64,000 nt of DNA from Bacillus sp. DNRA2. GTDB lineage: Bacteria > Bacillota > Bacilli > Bacillales > Cytobacillaceae. The notes below the pieces were generated by a model. The model saw nothing but the letters and a program-made list of their open reading frames with translations, was not told the DNA's origin and did no database searches. Made by a program: the position numbers and the translations under genes. The stretch spans positions 186,001-250,000 of the forward strand of contig NZ_JABAIT010000002.1 of the NCBI RefSeq assembly GCF_012843265.1. The letters are read 5' to 3'. Of the stretch, positions 28,190-37,342 are shown piece after piece; position 1 is the first letter of the stretch, and every line of letters starts with the position of its first letter.

Positions 28190-28266
28190 GTAGCATTCCC
28201 CCAACACATTAACGGGATGGAAGCGGCCGAAATCCCGAAAACATCGTTATTTGATATTTGTTTCAT
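28183..28266 (-). CDS. 27-residue leader peptide overlapping dabB start
   Basis: ATG 28266 follows a very strong GAGGAAGGA ribosome site. The frame of 28 codons begins MKQISNNDVFGISAA, contains two cysteines and one tryptophan near its end (MCWGNATC), and its stop overlaps the dabB ATG (ATGTTAA). Such overlap usually couples translation of the second gene to the first. No homologue is known to me. Confidence 0.6.
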   Translation of the reverse strand: MKQISNNDVFGISAASIPLMCWGNATC

Positions 28267-28301
28267 TTTGATCCTTCCTCTCTACTGATTTGCAGACAAA
28301 C

Positions 28302-28368
28302 AAAAAAACCGACAATTATATGAGTTCAACGGTTATTGAAAACCATTAAACTGATAAATTGTCGGTTT
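28302..28368 (-). terminator. Leader terminator of the dab operon
   Basis: A long imperfect stem (outer AAACCGACAATT with AATTGTCGGTTT, inner AGTTTAATGGT with ACCGTTGAACT through wobble pairs) is followed on the minus strand by seven T. No gene lies upstream on this strand, so it is an attenuator for the dab operon and not the end of another gene. The antiterminating signal is not apparent. Confidence 0.75.
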
Positions 28369-28599
28369 ACTATTAACTAGCCAAAATATTGGTTTTTTAC
28401 ATAGTCTACCTTTATATACTATTTTTAAAGGGAAATTGTTCCGATGTCTAAAACAACTGTATCAATAGGATTACTTTTTCATCTAGTCAAAATTTAACTT
28501 TATGCTAAAGCAATCTTTATTTTACCGGTTGATTTACACTATGATTATAGTGGATATATTACTACTGTTCCAAAATTCTGTCAAGTTAAAACTTAAACT

Positions 28600-28920
28600 T
28601 GGGGGTTTTCGCGTTTTGGGTACAATTCGCTGGGGATTTTCGCTGAAAATGTTGCATAGACTTGCTCTAGGATACATTTCGTTGACTGTTTTCGTTGAAA
28701 GTGTTGCATAAACCCTCTCTAGGGCACATTTCGTTGGCTGTTTTCGTTGAAAGTGTTGCGTAGACTTGCTCTAGGATACATTTCATAGACATTTTCAGTT
28801 GAAAGTGTTGCATAGACCTTCTCTATGATACATTTCATTGGCTGTTTTCGTTGAAAGTGTTGCATAGACCACCTCTAGGGCACATTTCACGGTCATTTTC
28901 CGTTGAAATTGTCTTGTAGA
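28600..28920. repeat. 52-bp tandem intergenic repeat, ~6 copies
   Basis: Unit around GTTGCATAGAC, GATACATTTCGTTG and TTTTCGTTGAAAGT, spaced 52 bp (GTTGCAT at 28651, 28703 and on). Related arrays, inverted or diverged, occur at 40020-40370 and 56275-56580. No reading frame is preserved. Confidence 0.85.
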
Positions 28921-28924
28921 CTAC

Positions 28925-29311
28925 TTACTTATAAGGATTTTGTTTCAATGAAATCCTTCTTAGCAGTTCTTCTTTTAAAACAACCGCATTATTGTGTGAA
29001 TGGTTTTTAGCTGCATAAAGAAGTGTTGCTTTTTCACGGAGCACTATTTGAACAAGTTCATCTACTCGGTTTGACTTCATTTCGTCTTTGGTGAGCTCAA
29101 TAAAGTATTTCAAACGGAACTCTTCAAATCGCTCTGGAATATGGGCAAACCACTTTCGAAGTTCAGCGCTTGGTGCCAACTCCTTATACCAGTAATCAAT
29201 TCCCGCATCTTCTTTCTTTATACCCCGCGGCCATAATCTGTCGACTAAAATTCGTAAACCATCACTTTCGTCCTTTGGATCATAAATTCTTTTCATTAAA
29301 ATTTCCGCCAT
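28925..29311 (-). CDS. DUF488 family protein
   Basis: 128 residues. Family landmarks ILVDRLWPRGIKKEDAGIDYW (~21-40), SAELRKWFAH and ATLLYAAKNHSHNNAVVL (~91-108). Short DUF488 proteins such as YeaO have no proven function. ATG follows AGGAG. Downstream of the globin and peroxiredoxin genes on the same strand, 124 bp from the latter, so possibly part of the same stress unit. Confidence 0.88.
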   Translation of the reverse strand: MAEILMKRIYDPKDESDGLRILVDRLWPRGIKKEDAGIDYWYKELAPSAELRKWFAHIPERFEEFRLKYFIELTKDEMKSNRVDELVQIVLREKATLLYAAKNHSHNNAVVLKEELLRRISLKQNPYK

Positions 29312-29435
29312 AATCTTAACTCCTAATGATCTTCTTAATTTTGCTTAATTTAGAAGAAACCGCACAAGCTAAATCACTGTGCGGTTAAAAAGTATTAATA
29401 ACATCTAATTTCTACCCCAATTATTTGGATTCTAA

Positions 29436-29996
29436 TCACTCTGGTTTCACTGGTACCCAATTTGCCGGAACGCGCTTCCCTGTTATTCGATTATGTTGAA
29501 TGGCCTGAACAATCCTTAAGATTTCATAAATGTTTCGACCAACTTCTAGAGGATTGACGAATTTGCTAACAATCGTTCCTTCAGGATCAATAATAATTGT
29601 TACTCGAAATGCAGCACCTGTTTTTTCATTTAAGGTCCTGTATGATTTGCTTATTTTATGAGTTCGATCACTTAACATGGGAAACGTCACTTGAGCAGCA
29701 GCTGGGGAAACTTCTGTAAAAACCTTATGGGAATATACACTGTCCGTACTAATTGCAAGAATCTCGGTGTTTAGAGCCAAGAGTTGAGGATGAATAGCAG
29801 CGACCGCTGCCAACTCTGTCTGTCAAACAAATGTAAAATCACTTGGATAAAAAAATAAAACCACCCATTTACTGCGATAGCTTTCGAGGTTAATATCTTT
29901 TATTTTCTTTGCAACATTGTCGTAAGCTTCTGCCACAAACAGGGGTGCTTTATCAGTTGTTTGCGCACAAAATGGTTGTTGTCGGTCCTCATACAT
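29436..29996 (-). CDS. AhpC-type peroxiredoxin with in-frame TGA at the peroxidatic position (probable selenoprotein)
   Basis: 186 residues if the TGA at 29825-29823 is read as selenocysteine (codon 58). ATG 29996 follows AAGGAGG. The sequence reads [26 protein letters not shown]; in ordinary AhpC/Prx1 proteins the residue at that point is the peroxidatic Cys. Downstream is an intact Prx: [42 protein letters not shown]. The usual resolving VCP motif is replaced (GKRVPANW), so a 1-Sec type is implied. A bSECIS-like hairpin lies 17 nt after the TGA. No other lesion exists. Alternative: a recent nonsense mutation, or a sequencing error. Confidence 0.8.
29795..29812 (-). other. bSECIS-like hairpin after the TGA codon
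   Basis: On the message, stem TGGCAGC/GCTGCTA (7 bp with one G-U) closes loop GGTC. The loop begins 17 nt after the UGA, inside the 16-37 nt window described for bacterial SECIS elements, and starts with G as required. An outer pairing GAGTTG/CAACTC extends it. Confidence 0.55.
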
Positions 29997-30116
29997 ATGA
30001 CAATGTCCTCCTTATCAAAAGATGAACTTATTTATCCATATGCATCAGACAAACGATTAGTGATTTCAAACATGTATTGTCAAGGCTGGGTGGGTATAAA
30101 CCACACCCGAACTACC

Positions 30117-30506
30117 TTAATTTTCATCAGGGCTATTTACCATAATCCCAGCAACTTGTATTAACTTGTCATAAAAGCGGGGCCCTATCGGATGAGAATC
30201 AAGACCAACCTCTACAAATGCTTCTTTCATACAGCGAAGCCAACATGTTGCTCTCTTTGGAGTGATCTCAAAAGGAAGATGTCTTTCCCTCATCGCTGGA
30301 GGTCCAAATTCTTGACTATACAATGCCGGTCCACCAAGAAATTGCGGTAAAAACAAGCGCTGCTTCCGCTTGATTTCTTCCATATCTCCTTCAAAAAGTG
30401 GTCTTAACTCCGGGTCTTTATAGACACGTGGATAAAAGGCATCAACAAGTTTATCGATTGTATCCTGACCGCCAATTTGCGTAAATAGTGAATTGTTGTT
30501 TTCCAA
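30117..30506 (-). CDS. Truncated haemoglobin (group II, YjbI-like)
   Basis: 129 residues. Globin fold with IGGQDTIDKLVDAFYPRVYKD (~11-31, conserved halves), FLGGPALYSQEFGPPAMRERHLPFEI (proximal His at ~75) and a Trp near 88 (CWLRCM), as in group II truncated globins. Binds haem; roles in oxygen/NO chemistry. Start is TTG 30506 behind GGATGGGG. An Fnr-type promoter lies upstream and the peroxiredoxin gene follows after 120 bp, suggesting low-oxygen induction of both. Confidence 0.9.
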   Translation of the reverse strand: MENNNSLFTQIGGQDTIDKLVDAFYPRVYKDPELRPLFEGDMEEIKRKQRLFLPQFLGGPALYSQEFGPPAMRERHLPFEITPKRATCWLRCMKEAFVEVGLDSHPIGPRFYDKLIQVAGIMVNSPDEN

Positions 30507-30546
30507 AACCCCATCCCCATCCTAAAGTACTTTTCCTTTTTTACTT

Positions 30547-30589
30547 ATTATAGAAGGGAAGGAGGTTGGAATTTATGATATAAATCACA
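30547..30589 (-). promoter_or_regulatory. Fnr-dependent class II promoter of the globin gene
   Basis: TGTGATTTATATCATA (30589-30574) matches the Fnr consensus at 9 of 10 fixed positions. TATAAT (30552-30547) is centred 32 bp away, the distance expected for a -41.5 activator site. The perfect box at 19641 is of the same type. Confidence 0.75.
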
Positions 30590-30591
30590 CT

Positions 30592-30631
30592 ATTAAAGTT
30601 TTATTGAAAATTATTATTATCGTAGAAAAAT
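30592..30631 (+). repeat. 40-bp direct repeat, copy at the 3' side of Wadjet
   Basis: Starts ATTAAAGTTTTATT and contains TTATTATCGTAGAAAAAT. The copy at 38576-38615 is identical at 38 of 40 positions in the same orientation. The two enclose the jet operon. The sequence also resembles a Fur/PerR box (GATAATAATAATTTTC on the other strand). Confidence 0.8.
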
Positions 30632-30686
30632 ACCAACTTAAGAATTATTAAGGGAAACACCGCAGTTTGTGTTTCCCTCACTTTTA

Positions 30687-33600
30687 TTAAAATAACCCCA
30701 ATTGCTCCGTTTCCCCTAGGCGTTCAATGGTTTTTGGTTCATGATCCTGAAAATAGGCGTAATGGAGCCATTTTTCTTTTGTCATTACTTTTTTGCTGGA
30801 ATCAGCTGATGCTCTTAGTCGGCAACTATAGATGATTGGAAAATAGTCTTGAAGGAATTTCCCTTCCGTATGAGCTGTCAAAGCAATAATTTGAAATCCG
30901 AGCTGCTCGGCGACAAAAAATACAGGGCTTAACACATGTTCACTGGAAGCTTTTCCAAAAGGATTATCGAGTATCACGGCTCGGTGATGCTTGGCGTTCG
31001 ATTGGATGTGCTTCTTTTTCTCGGCCACATAATTTAAAATCCCGAGGAAAAGCGTCATGTTCTTGCTCCATTTTTCTCCGCCGGACCAGACATTACTTTG
31101 TTCCCATGAGTAAGAACGCGTCGTAACTTTATTATCATTAGTCACTTTGCGGCAGCTTACTTTCATGACTTCATTATTCATGACGATTTGCAAAAGTTGC
31201 TTGGATTGGAGCCACATTTCGATTTCTTTGCGAACTTTTCCGTTATCCTGAGTGCCTTGGTCGTTTAGGAAGCGTTCGGACTCCAATTGACCAAGGATCC
31301 ATTCAATGTAATCACGTATGCGCATTTTCCCAACGGCTTCTTCCCATTCTGGGATGCTAAACGAAAATATTTGTTTCCAATCATCGAGAACTTTGACTTT
31401 CGTTTTTTTCGGGATTTGTTTCAGTTCTTCGACCAGTGTAAGCAGATGAGAATGGATTTGATTGATGAATAGCTGCATTTCTTCATCACTTTTTCGAATA
31501 TGTTCATTAGCATAAAGAGTACTATTTTCAATACTTTTTAGCATATTCCTTTTAAAATCAATGATATCTGCATAGTTTTGTTTCATTTCAACACCATTAA
31601 TGGCCATCTGTTGCAGTTTGATATTAGTAATTTTGTTCAAACAAAACTCTCTAAATCTTCGCTTCGCCCGTTCAATTTCTTTTTGTTCCTCTGAAACCTG
31701 TAGTTTATGTTCATTTAACTGAGTTGTTATCAATTGGACAAAAGGTAACCGGTTATAGGTAAAATTCCGTACTTCGTCTGAGCTCAAAGGAATTGCTTCA
31801 ATATCCGGTGCATTAAAATGGTGGCTTTCATCAAAACGGTCCAGCCCATTCCTCGCATCACTAATGTCTTTTATTTCTTTCTCAATTCTGTTTAACTCTC
31901 GATCAATATATGTTTTTCGGTCTACTAAGCTCTGATTTTCAGAATTTAGTTCCACGGCAATTTCATCCAAGGATTGTTCGAAAGTAAGAATTCCTTTGGA
32001 AGGAAAATCCTGGTTGAATTGCTCTATTTTTGATTTCCATTTTCCTTCTTGTTTATCCTGTTTGGACTTTTTCCGCTCAGTTTCTTTGTAAAGTTGGTCC
32101 ACCTTGTCTTTCAGATTGGTGATTTGCGACAACAATATTTGCAACAATTGCTTCCCATCACTTGGAAATTCCTTCATTTCATCTACATCGGCATGTTCAG
32201 TTCGTAATTCTTCCATGCGTGATTTCAATGAATCAATTGAAGCAACTGCTCCATCTTTTTTGGCTATCCATTCACCTTGGGCAACAGTGATTGCGCGGAT
32301 TTTCATTTCCAGTGTACGCATTCTCTCATTAATGATGCTTTTGCTTTCATTTGTGTACTTTGGTGAATAGGTTTGCAATGTAATGTACTCTTCATTTTCG
32401 TTAAACAAGCGCAACTCTGCAGTCAAATTACTAATTCGCTCCTGAAGATGATCTCTTTCATCAGTAAAACCAGCTATTTGCACCTTTAAGCCTTGAAGCT
32501 TTTTTAAGACTTGTTCAAGCTCAATATTTGCTACTTTTTCTTTTTTCCTTGCCTCTTCAATTTCTTTTTCAAATTGGAAATATTCGATTGCCTTTTCGAT
32601 TTTTCGTCCAAGACCATTTAATTCGTCACGATACAAAGTAATCGTATCGCGATTGGCTTTAATCTTTCCCTGTAATTCGGCTAAGCAGCTTTTTTCCTGT
32701 TGAATTTTTCCTAAAAGATCATTTAGTAGGTTGTTTAACTTAGTGAGCTCCTCATTTAAGCTGGTTGATTTTTCATATGGATATTCATAAAGAAACTGAT
32801 TAAATCGATTCAATCCATCTTCCCATCGCTTGATTTCCTGTTCCTTTTGTTCACGCAGAAGAGTTGCTTCTTTAGCGAAATCTGCAATTTGTTTCTTCCA
32901 TTGCTTAAATGTATCAGGGTCTATATTTTGCTGCCAATGATTCGGCGAGATCCAATTTTCAATTGACTCTCGTTCATGTATTGTTAAAGCTTCTTCAGTG
33001 GTGAGAACGGTAATTGGAAATAACAATTGCTCCGTTACTGCTTTCAGCTTTGCGATAACTTTAGGCTTGGAGCGATTGGTTGTCACCAAAGTAATCGGCC
33101 ATAATGGATAACCGCTACGCTTTTCTCTTTCTGCTTCATCCATTGCTTGCATGTATTCGACCCCTGTGACCAAGTAATCGAACTGACTTTTCCATGAGGA
33201 AAGTTGCTCGTTCAAGAAAGAATCACCAAAGAAATCCGACTGGTTTTCATAATCATCACAAAATCGATGTGCCACTCGTTCCTTATATAAAAGGGTGTTT
33301 CTGTCATTCTTATATTTTTCAATCGTCTCAATGAGCCTTTTTTGAATCGTATCTTGGGATAAATAAACATTTTCCAGCGTAACCCATTGGGGTCTTAGCA
33401 AAGCTAGCTGCTTGATTAATCTTGTTTGCCCGTTCTTGATTGCTGCAAGCTCAAAACTTAATCTACTTTTCTTTTCATTAGTATCTGATTGAGTCCTTTT
33501 TAGCTGTTCTAAACTGTTTTCTGTAACCTCAAACTCCTGTATTTGCTGTTTTATTTGGCTGCCTAAATGGATGATTTCTTCATCAAGAAATTGCTCCCTC

Positions 33601-35099
33601 GTAACCCATTTTCCATATTCCTCTTTTACTTGTTCCTGCTCCGGATTAGCGAGCAATTGCTGTTCTAGCTTTTTCAAATCACCAGTACGCGCTTCTATGA
33701 TAGTAGTGTTTTTCGATAAAATCATTCGCAGGCTTGTCTCGTTTGTTTCGAGTCTTTTCGTGTTTTCCTCTGCTTCATGAATGTGGTTTAAGATGGGCTT
33801 TAATTGGAACTCAAGCTTCTGTTTGTCCTTTTCTAACTCTTCCATTTTTGTCAAAAACCAACCAAGTAACGCTTGCTTTGTTTCATCTAATTTAGTCTGG
33901 AAATCCTCAACTTCTTCAGTCTGGTCAAATTTTGCCAATTCTGCTTCAATCTGCTTTAATAAATCCTCTTGCTCTTTCATATCCCGTTTTAATTCGGCAA
34001 GTTTTAAAGAGTAATAATCTTGATTGTTCTGTTGCAATCTTTCTTCATGATCGACTTTTCTTGCCAATGCTTCTTTATAATCAGTTTCTAGTTTTTTATA
34101 TTCCGTTTCCTCCCGAAAAATTTCGAAGGATGCTGATTTTACCTTATAATTGGTGCTGCTTGTTTTCCATTCCTCCAACTTTTCCAGGATGTCTGTGCGA
34201 TCAGCCGTGAAAGTCTGAATCTCTTTAATGATTTCATTCCAGGTCCCTTTTGCTTTTTGCTTGATTTTTTCATAATCAAGCTGAAGTTGATGAAAATGTT
34301 CATACGTACTGACATACTGAGTGAGTTGCTGCTCTATGCGTTTATTTTCTTGAATAGTTTCTTTAAGCTTTTTGTAATTTTTTAAACTCGCATGCTGTGT
34401 CTCAAACATATCTGCAAATATTTCCGCATCATGGCCGACAATTGAATTTTCAACAACAGGAATCAAAAGCCGGTCAAATAACTGGTTCGTGCTTTTGCAA
34501 TCATCAAAAAACGCTTCAACTCCACCTTCTGAGCTATTGATTTTCGCAATACTTTCCCATTCATCCGCAATAATATGGTACTGTTCTTCGAGATAGTACT
34601 TATAGTCTTTAATCGTGTTAAACGTGCGTGCGCTAAAGGTTTTATCGCGCATGTGACTGTAGTAGTCCTGCATTTCCCCACGATCAGCCGTTCGTTTGCC
34701 GTCTTTTCCTTCCCGCACAAATGGAATCCCTTCAATTCCATTGGCATCATTGGCATCATATTCGTACACATATCTTAATGAATCCAATCCTTGTTTGGTC
34801 GTAAAAAGCGACACAGCGGTGACGACATAACGCCGCGGGACGTCATTGGCAATCCATTCAATCGCAATGTGTGCAGGAGCATTTTCAAGTACTAGGGTAT
34901 GTTTAATTTTCCGGTCAGCCAAGTCAGCATGCGGTAGGATGGCTTGAATAGCAGCTTGGATAAAGACCGTTTTTCCACCGCCGTTTTCTATCAGGACCGC
35001 ACCATTATGACCGTCAAACAGGAAAATTTCGTCATTGTACCGTTTGTTTCCCTCTTCGTACACAACATTTGTTAAACGAATTTTACTGATTGCCGGCAT
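30687..35099 (-). CDS. jetC: Wadjet JetC, SMC-like ATPase (MukB/MksB type)
   Basis: 1470 residues from ATG 35099, 6 nt after GGGAGG; it overlaps the jetB stop by 17 bp. Walker A IENGGGKTV near residue 40; long coiled coils through most of 240-1250; ABC signature VWSGGEKWSKNM (~1367) and Walker B VILDNPFGKASSEH (~1415) at the C-terminus. JetC is the motor of the Wadjet complex, which extrudes DNA loops and selects small circular DNA for cleavage. Last gene of the operon. Confidence 0.95.
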   Translation of the reverse strand: MPAISKIRLTNVVYEEGNKRYNDEIFLFDGHNGAVLIENGGGKTVFIQAAIQAILPHADLADRKIKHTLVLENAPAHIAIEWIANDVPRRYVVTAVSLFTTKQGLDSLRYVYEYDANDANGIEGIPFVREGKDGKRTADRGEMQDYYSHMRDKTFSARTFNTIKDYKYYLEEQYHIIADEWESIAKINSSEGGVEAFFDDCKSTNQLFDRLLIPVVENSIVGHDAEIFADMFETQHASLKNYKKLKETIQENKRIEQQLTQYVSTYEHFHQLQLDYEKIKQKAKGTWNEIIKEIQTFTADRTDILEKLEEWKTSSTNYKVKSASFEIFREETEYKKLETDYKEALARKVDHEERLQQNNQDYYSLKLAELKRDMKEQEDLLKQIEAELAKFDQTEEVEDFQTKLDETKQALLGWFLTKMEELEKDKQKLEFQLKPILNHIHEAEENTKRLETNETSLRMILSKNTTIIEARTGDLKKLEQQLLANPEQEQVKEEYGKWVTREQFLDEEIIHLGSQIKQQIQEFEVTENSLEQLKRTQSDTNEKKSRLSFELAAIKNGQTRLIKQLALLRPQWVTLENVYLSQDTIQKRLIETIEKYKNDRNTLLYKERVAHRFCDDYENQSDFFGDSFLNEQLSSWKSQFDYLVTGVEYMQAMDEAEREKRSGYPLWPITLVTTNRSKPKVIAKLKAVTEQLLFPITVLTTEEALTIHERESIENWISPNHWQQNIDPDTFKQWKKQIADFAKEATLLREQKEQEIKRWEDGLNRFNQFLYEYPYEKSTSLNEELTKLNNLLNDLLGKIQQEKSCLAELQGKIKANRDTITLYRDELNGLGRKIEKAIEYFQFEKEIEEARKKEKVANIELEQVLKKLQGLKVQIAGFTDERDHLQERISNLTAELRLFNENEEYITLQTYSPKYTNESKSIINERMRTLEMKIRAITVAQGEWIAKKDGAVASIDSLKSRMEELRTEHADVDEMKEFPSDGKQLLQILLSQITNLKDKVDQLYKETERKKSKQDKQEGKWKSKIEQFNQDFPSKGILTFEQSLDEIAVELNSENQSLVDRKTYIDRELNRIEKEIKDISDARNGLDRFDESHHFNAPDIEAIPLSSDEVRNFTYNRLPFVQLITTQLNEHKLQVSEEQKEIERAKRRFREFCLNKITNIKLQQMAINGVEMKQNYADIIDFKRNMLKSIENSTLYANEHIRKSDEEMQLFINQIHSHLLTLVEELKQIPKKTKVKVLDDWKQIFSFSIPEWEEAVGKMRIRDYIEWILGQLESERFLNDQGTQDNGKVRKEIEMWLQSKQLLQIVMNNEVMKVSCRKVTNDNKVTTRSYSWEQSNVWSGGEKWSKNMTLFLGILNYVAEKKKHIQSNAKHHRAVILDNPFGKASSEHVLSPVFFVAEQLGFQIIALTAHTEGKFLQDYFPIIYSCRLRASADSSKKVMTKEKWLHYAYFQDHEPKTIERLGETEQLGLF

Positions 35100-35826
35100 A
35101 CTCATCCTCCCTTTCAAAACCGTAAATAAATTCAAAAATCCCTTTGTTGTACTCTACTTCCATAAAATAACGCTGGATAATCGTTTTGGCTTTTTCAGTT
35201 AAGGTGACTTCATCATTGCCAATTTCCTGGATCAACTCTTGATCGACCATAAATCTTTTGACGGTGTCCATAAAACTAAATCGACTAATCGTGTTACCGC
35301 TTTGCTTTTTAGCCGTCTCCTTGATATCGTCCATGTCTTCCCATTTTTCAATGATTAAACTCCAATTGTAAGAGAATTCTTTTTCCAATTGCTTAAGCTC
35401 CTCTTCATCATGGGTCTTTAATTGGTCGATTCGTTCTCCGATAAACCTCACCCATTCATCAATCCGCAAGAATTGCCTAGTCGGCTCCTGACTTTGATAC
35501 GAATCATAAAAGCTACCAAACAGAATGATGGTTGAAAAATAAAGAAGATAAATGTCGCCGTTCGTGGCACCCGACCGTAAATAATTGCGTTTAATCCAAT
35601 CATTGCTGACATGAAACGGTGACAACTTTGTTTCCGGAATTAAAAACAACTGCTCACTTGTACCAATCACAACACAATCAACTTCCCGGCTAAAGGCATC
35701 AAGAAGGCCGCGAATTTCATCATCGGCCCGATACAGCTGCACCGCATCCTTGTTGGCAACACCATCACGAGCAAGTTTCGTATATATTTGAAAAGCCCTT
35801 AGGACTGTTTGCTCAGAGTAATTCAT
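35083..35826 (-). CDS. jetB: Wadjet JetB, KITE subunit (DUF4194)
   Basis: 247 residues. Winged-helix KITE-type protein with the family segments LYRADDEIRGLLDAFSRE (~29-46) and SPFHVSNDWIKRNYL (~90). It bridges the kleisin JetA and the JetC coiled coils. It overlaps jetA by 14 bp and jetC by 17 bp, so all three are coupled. Confidence 0.9.
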   Translation of the reverse strand: MNYSEQTVLRAFQIYTKLARDGVANKDAVQLYRADDEIRGLLDAFSREVDCVVIGTSEQLFLIPETKLSPFHVSNDWIKRNYLRSGATNGDIYLLYFSTIILFGSFYDSYQSQEPTRQFLRIDEWVRFIGERIDQLKTHDEEELKQLEKEFSYNWSLIIEKWEDMDDIKETAKKQSGNTISRFSFMDTVKRFMVDQELIQEIGNDEVTLTEKAKTIIQRYFMEVEYNKGIFEFIYGFEREDEYAGNQ

Positions 35827-37342
35827 CGTCTTCTCCCTCCAAGGTAATGATTAGCTCCTGAATCGAAAATCTTTTCACTCGGCTCACGATTCCTTTGCCC
35901 TCTTGAACCGTTAGACTTCGATTTTCCAGGAGTGCAAGTGCCTCCCCGAGCAGAGTTTTTCCTTCTTCTTCGTTGACTTCCCCTTTGATGATAGGCGAGC
36001 GCTGATGGAGAATCAGCCAAAAATCATAAAAATAGCGTTGCTCAAACATCGCTGAATGCTCTATTTGGTCAAGATAATTCATAAAATCAGAAAGTGTATT
36101 CGCTTGGTTTGACTCATAAGCTTCTAAAAAATATTCCATTAGCTCTTTGTATTTTGAGATTAATACCTTTCGATATGGATCATTCAGGTTATCATCTTTT
36201 GCTTCAATAAAGCCATGCTCAACTCGCTCTTGTCGCTCTTCGGTAATATTTTGTTCCGCAAGGACCGTGAGCGGTGACCAAAACCGATTTTCTTCTACTT
36301 TTAATAGCGGATGAAGGACACCAGACAAGGCCTCGAGCGGCAATGGGGTTGAAATCATATTTGAGACAAGATCCTGATCAAAGTTAAATGCCTGGATACC
36401 GGTGTAATAAAGGGATTCCTGAGCAGTGACTAGAGTCGTATTTTTTAAGGCAAATGTTTGCTCTAGCAATCGTGAATGATGATAGTGAACAGATTCAAGT
36501 TCTCTAGTAATCGTCAAAATTAATTCGTACGTCTTTTGTTCTTTTTTATGAACATCCTTGGAGTAGAGTCGTTCTCGTGTTTCTTTTACAAATTGGCGAA
36601 GTTCCTTAAATTCCTCATCTTCTCGCGTCAGGCGCCCAAAAATATCCTCAAGCAGTTGTTTATACCGTTCAAAAGTTTCTTCGGACACAATACTCCTTTG
36701 AATTTCGTGCTTGAGCTTTTTCATTCGTTCTTCCAAGCTTTCTACATCAATCCGCATCTCATTGATTTGCCTAAGTGCGCCTTTGAATTCACCCTTATCC
36801 AATTGTTTTCGTAACATCAGTTGATTGATTGAAAGCTGGAATTCACTATAAAATTCTTTTGTTGCAAAAACCAACTCTAAGCCGTCTTCATCAAGTGTGT
36901 AGTATTGTGTATTCGTTTTGAGCTCAAAGTTGTTCGCTTTTAAAATCGAGTACTCGATTATCCCATCCTGTTTCTCTTCCCAGTCAAAAAATGAATAGTT
37001 TCGTTTGCGGCCTGTTGTTGGCCGGAACGTTTGAATGATGGTTCTTGCAATTCGTTCATAATCTTCTAAATCAAGGCGATATTGCGATTCTGTTAATCTT
37101 CGCAAAAATGAAGCTAGTTCGTTGGTGCCCGTCTTATACTGCCGCATAATTTTTTGTTCAAAAAAGAACAGTAGCGTGAGGAGCCCCAGCCCCTTCATAT
37201 CTACGATTTTTTCGGTTTGGTCCTGCTCCCGTTTCCGATCCAGTTCATATAACGGGTCAAACAGTGCTAAGCGGCGCATCCGTTCACGGTATCCGGTGGT
37301 TATTTCCTTAACATCAAGCTCGTCCAATCGGATTCCCTCCAT
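35813..37342 (-). CDS. jetA: Wadjet JetA, kleisin subunit
   Basis: 509 residues. Helical, charged; matches JetA in size and place, with N-terminal PLYELDRKREQDQTEKIVD (~31-49) and the mid region LTREDEEFKELRQFVKETR. Acts as the kleisin that closes the SMC ring. Starts inside the last 43 bp of jetD in another frame, behind a weak ribosome site, indicating translational coupling. Confidence 0.88.
   Translation of the reverse strand: MEGIRLDELDVKEITTGYRERMRRLALFDPLYELDRKREQDQTEKIVDMKGLGLLTLLFFFEQKIMRQYKTGTNELASFLRRLTESQYRLDLEDYERIARTIIQTFRPTTGRKRNYSFFDWEEKQDGIIEYSILKANNFELKTNTQYYTLDEDGLELVFATKEFYSEFQLSINQLMLRKQLDKGEFKGALRQINEMRIDVESLEERMKKLKHEIQRSIVSEETFERYKQLLEDIFGRLTREDEEFKELRQFVKETRERLYSKDVHKKEQKTYELILTITRELESVHYHHSRLLEQTFALKNTTLVTAQESLYYTGIQAFNFDQDLVSNMISTPLPLEALSGVLHPLLKVEENRFWSPLTVLAEQNITEERQERVEHGFIEAKDDNLNDPYRKVLISKYKELMEYFLEAYESNQANTLSDFMNYLDQIEHSAMFEQRYFYDFWLILHQRSPIIKGEVNEEEGKTLLGEALALLENRSLTVQEGKGIVSRVKRFSIQELIITLEGEDDELL

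Noticed and set aside
28600-28920. CRISPR array
   Set aside because: Units of 52 bp are contiguous, with no constant repeat/variable spacer division and no cas genes nearby.
29436-29813. Peroxiredoxin starting downstream of the TGA (TTG at 29813)
   Set aside because: That TTG is the Leu of the conserved TEL motif and has no ribosome site. The true start is ATG 29996; the TGA is internal.
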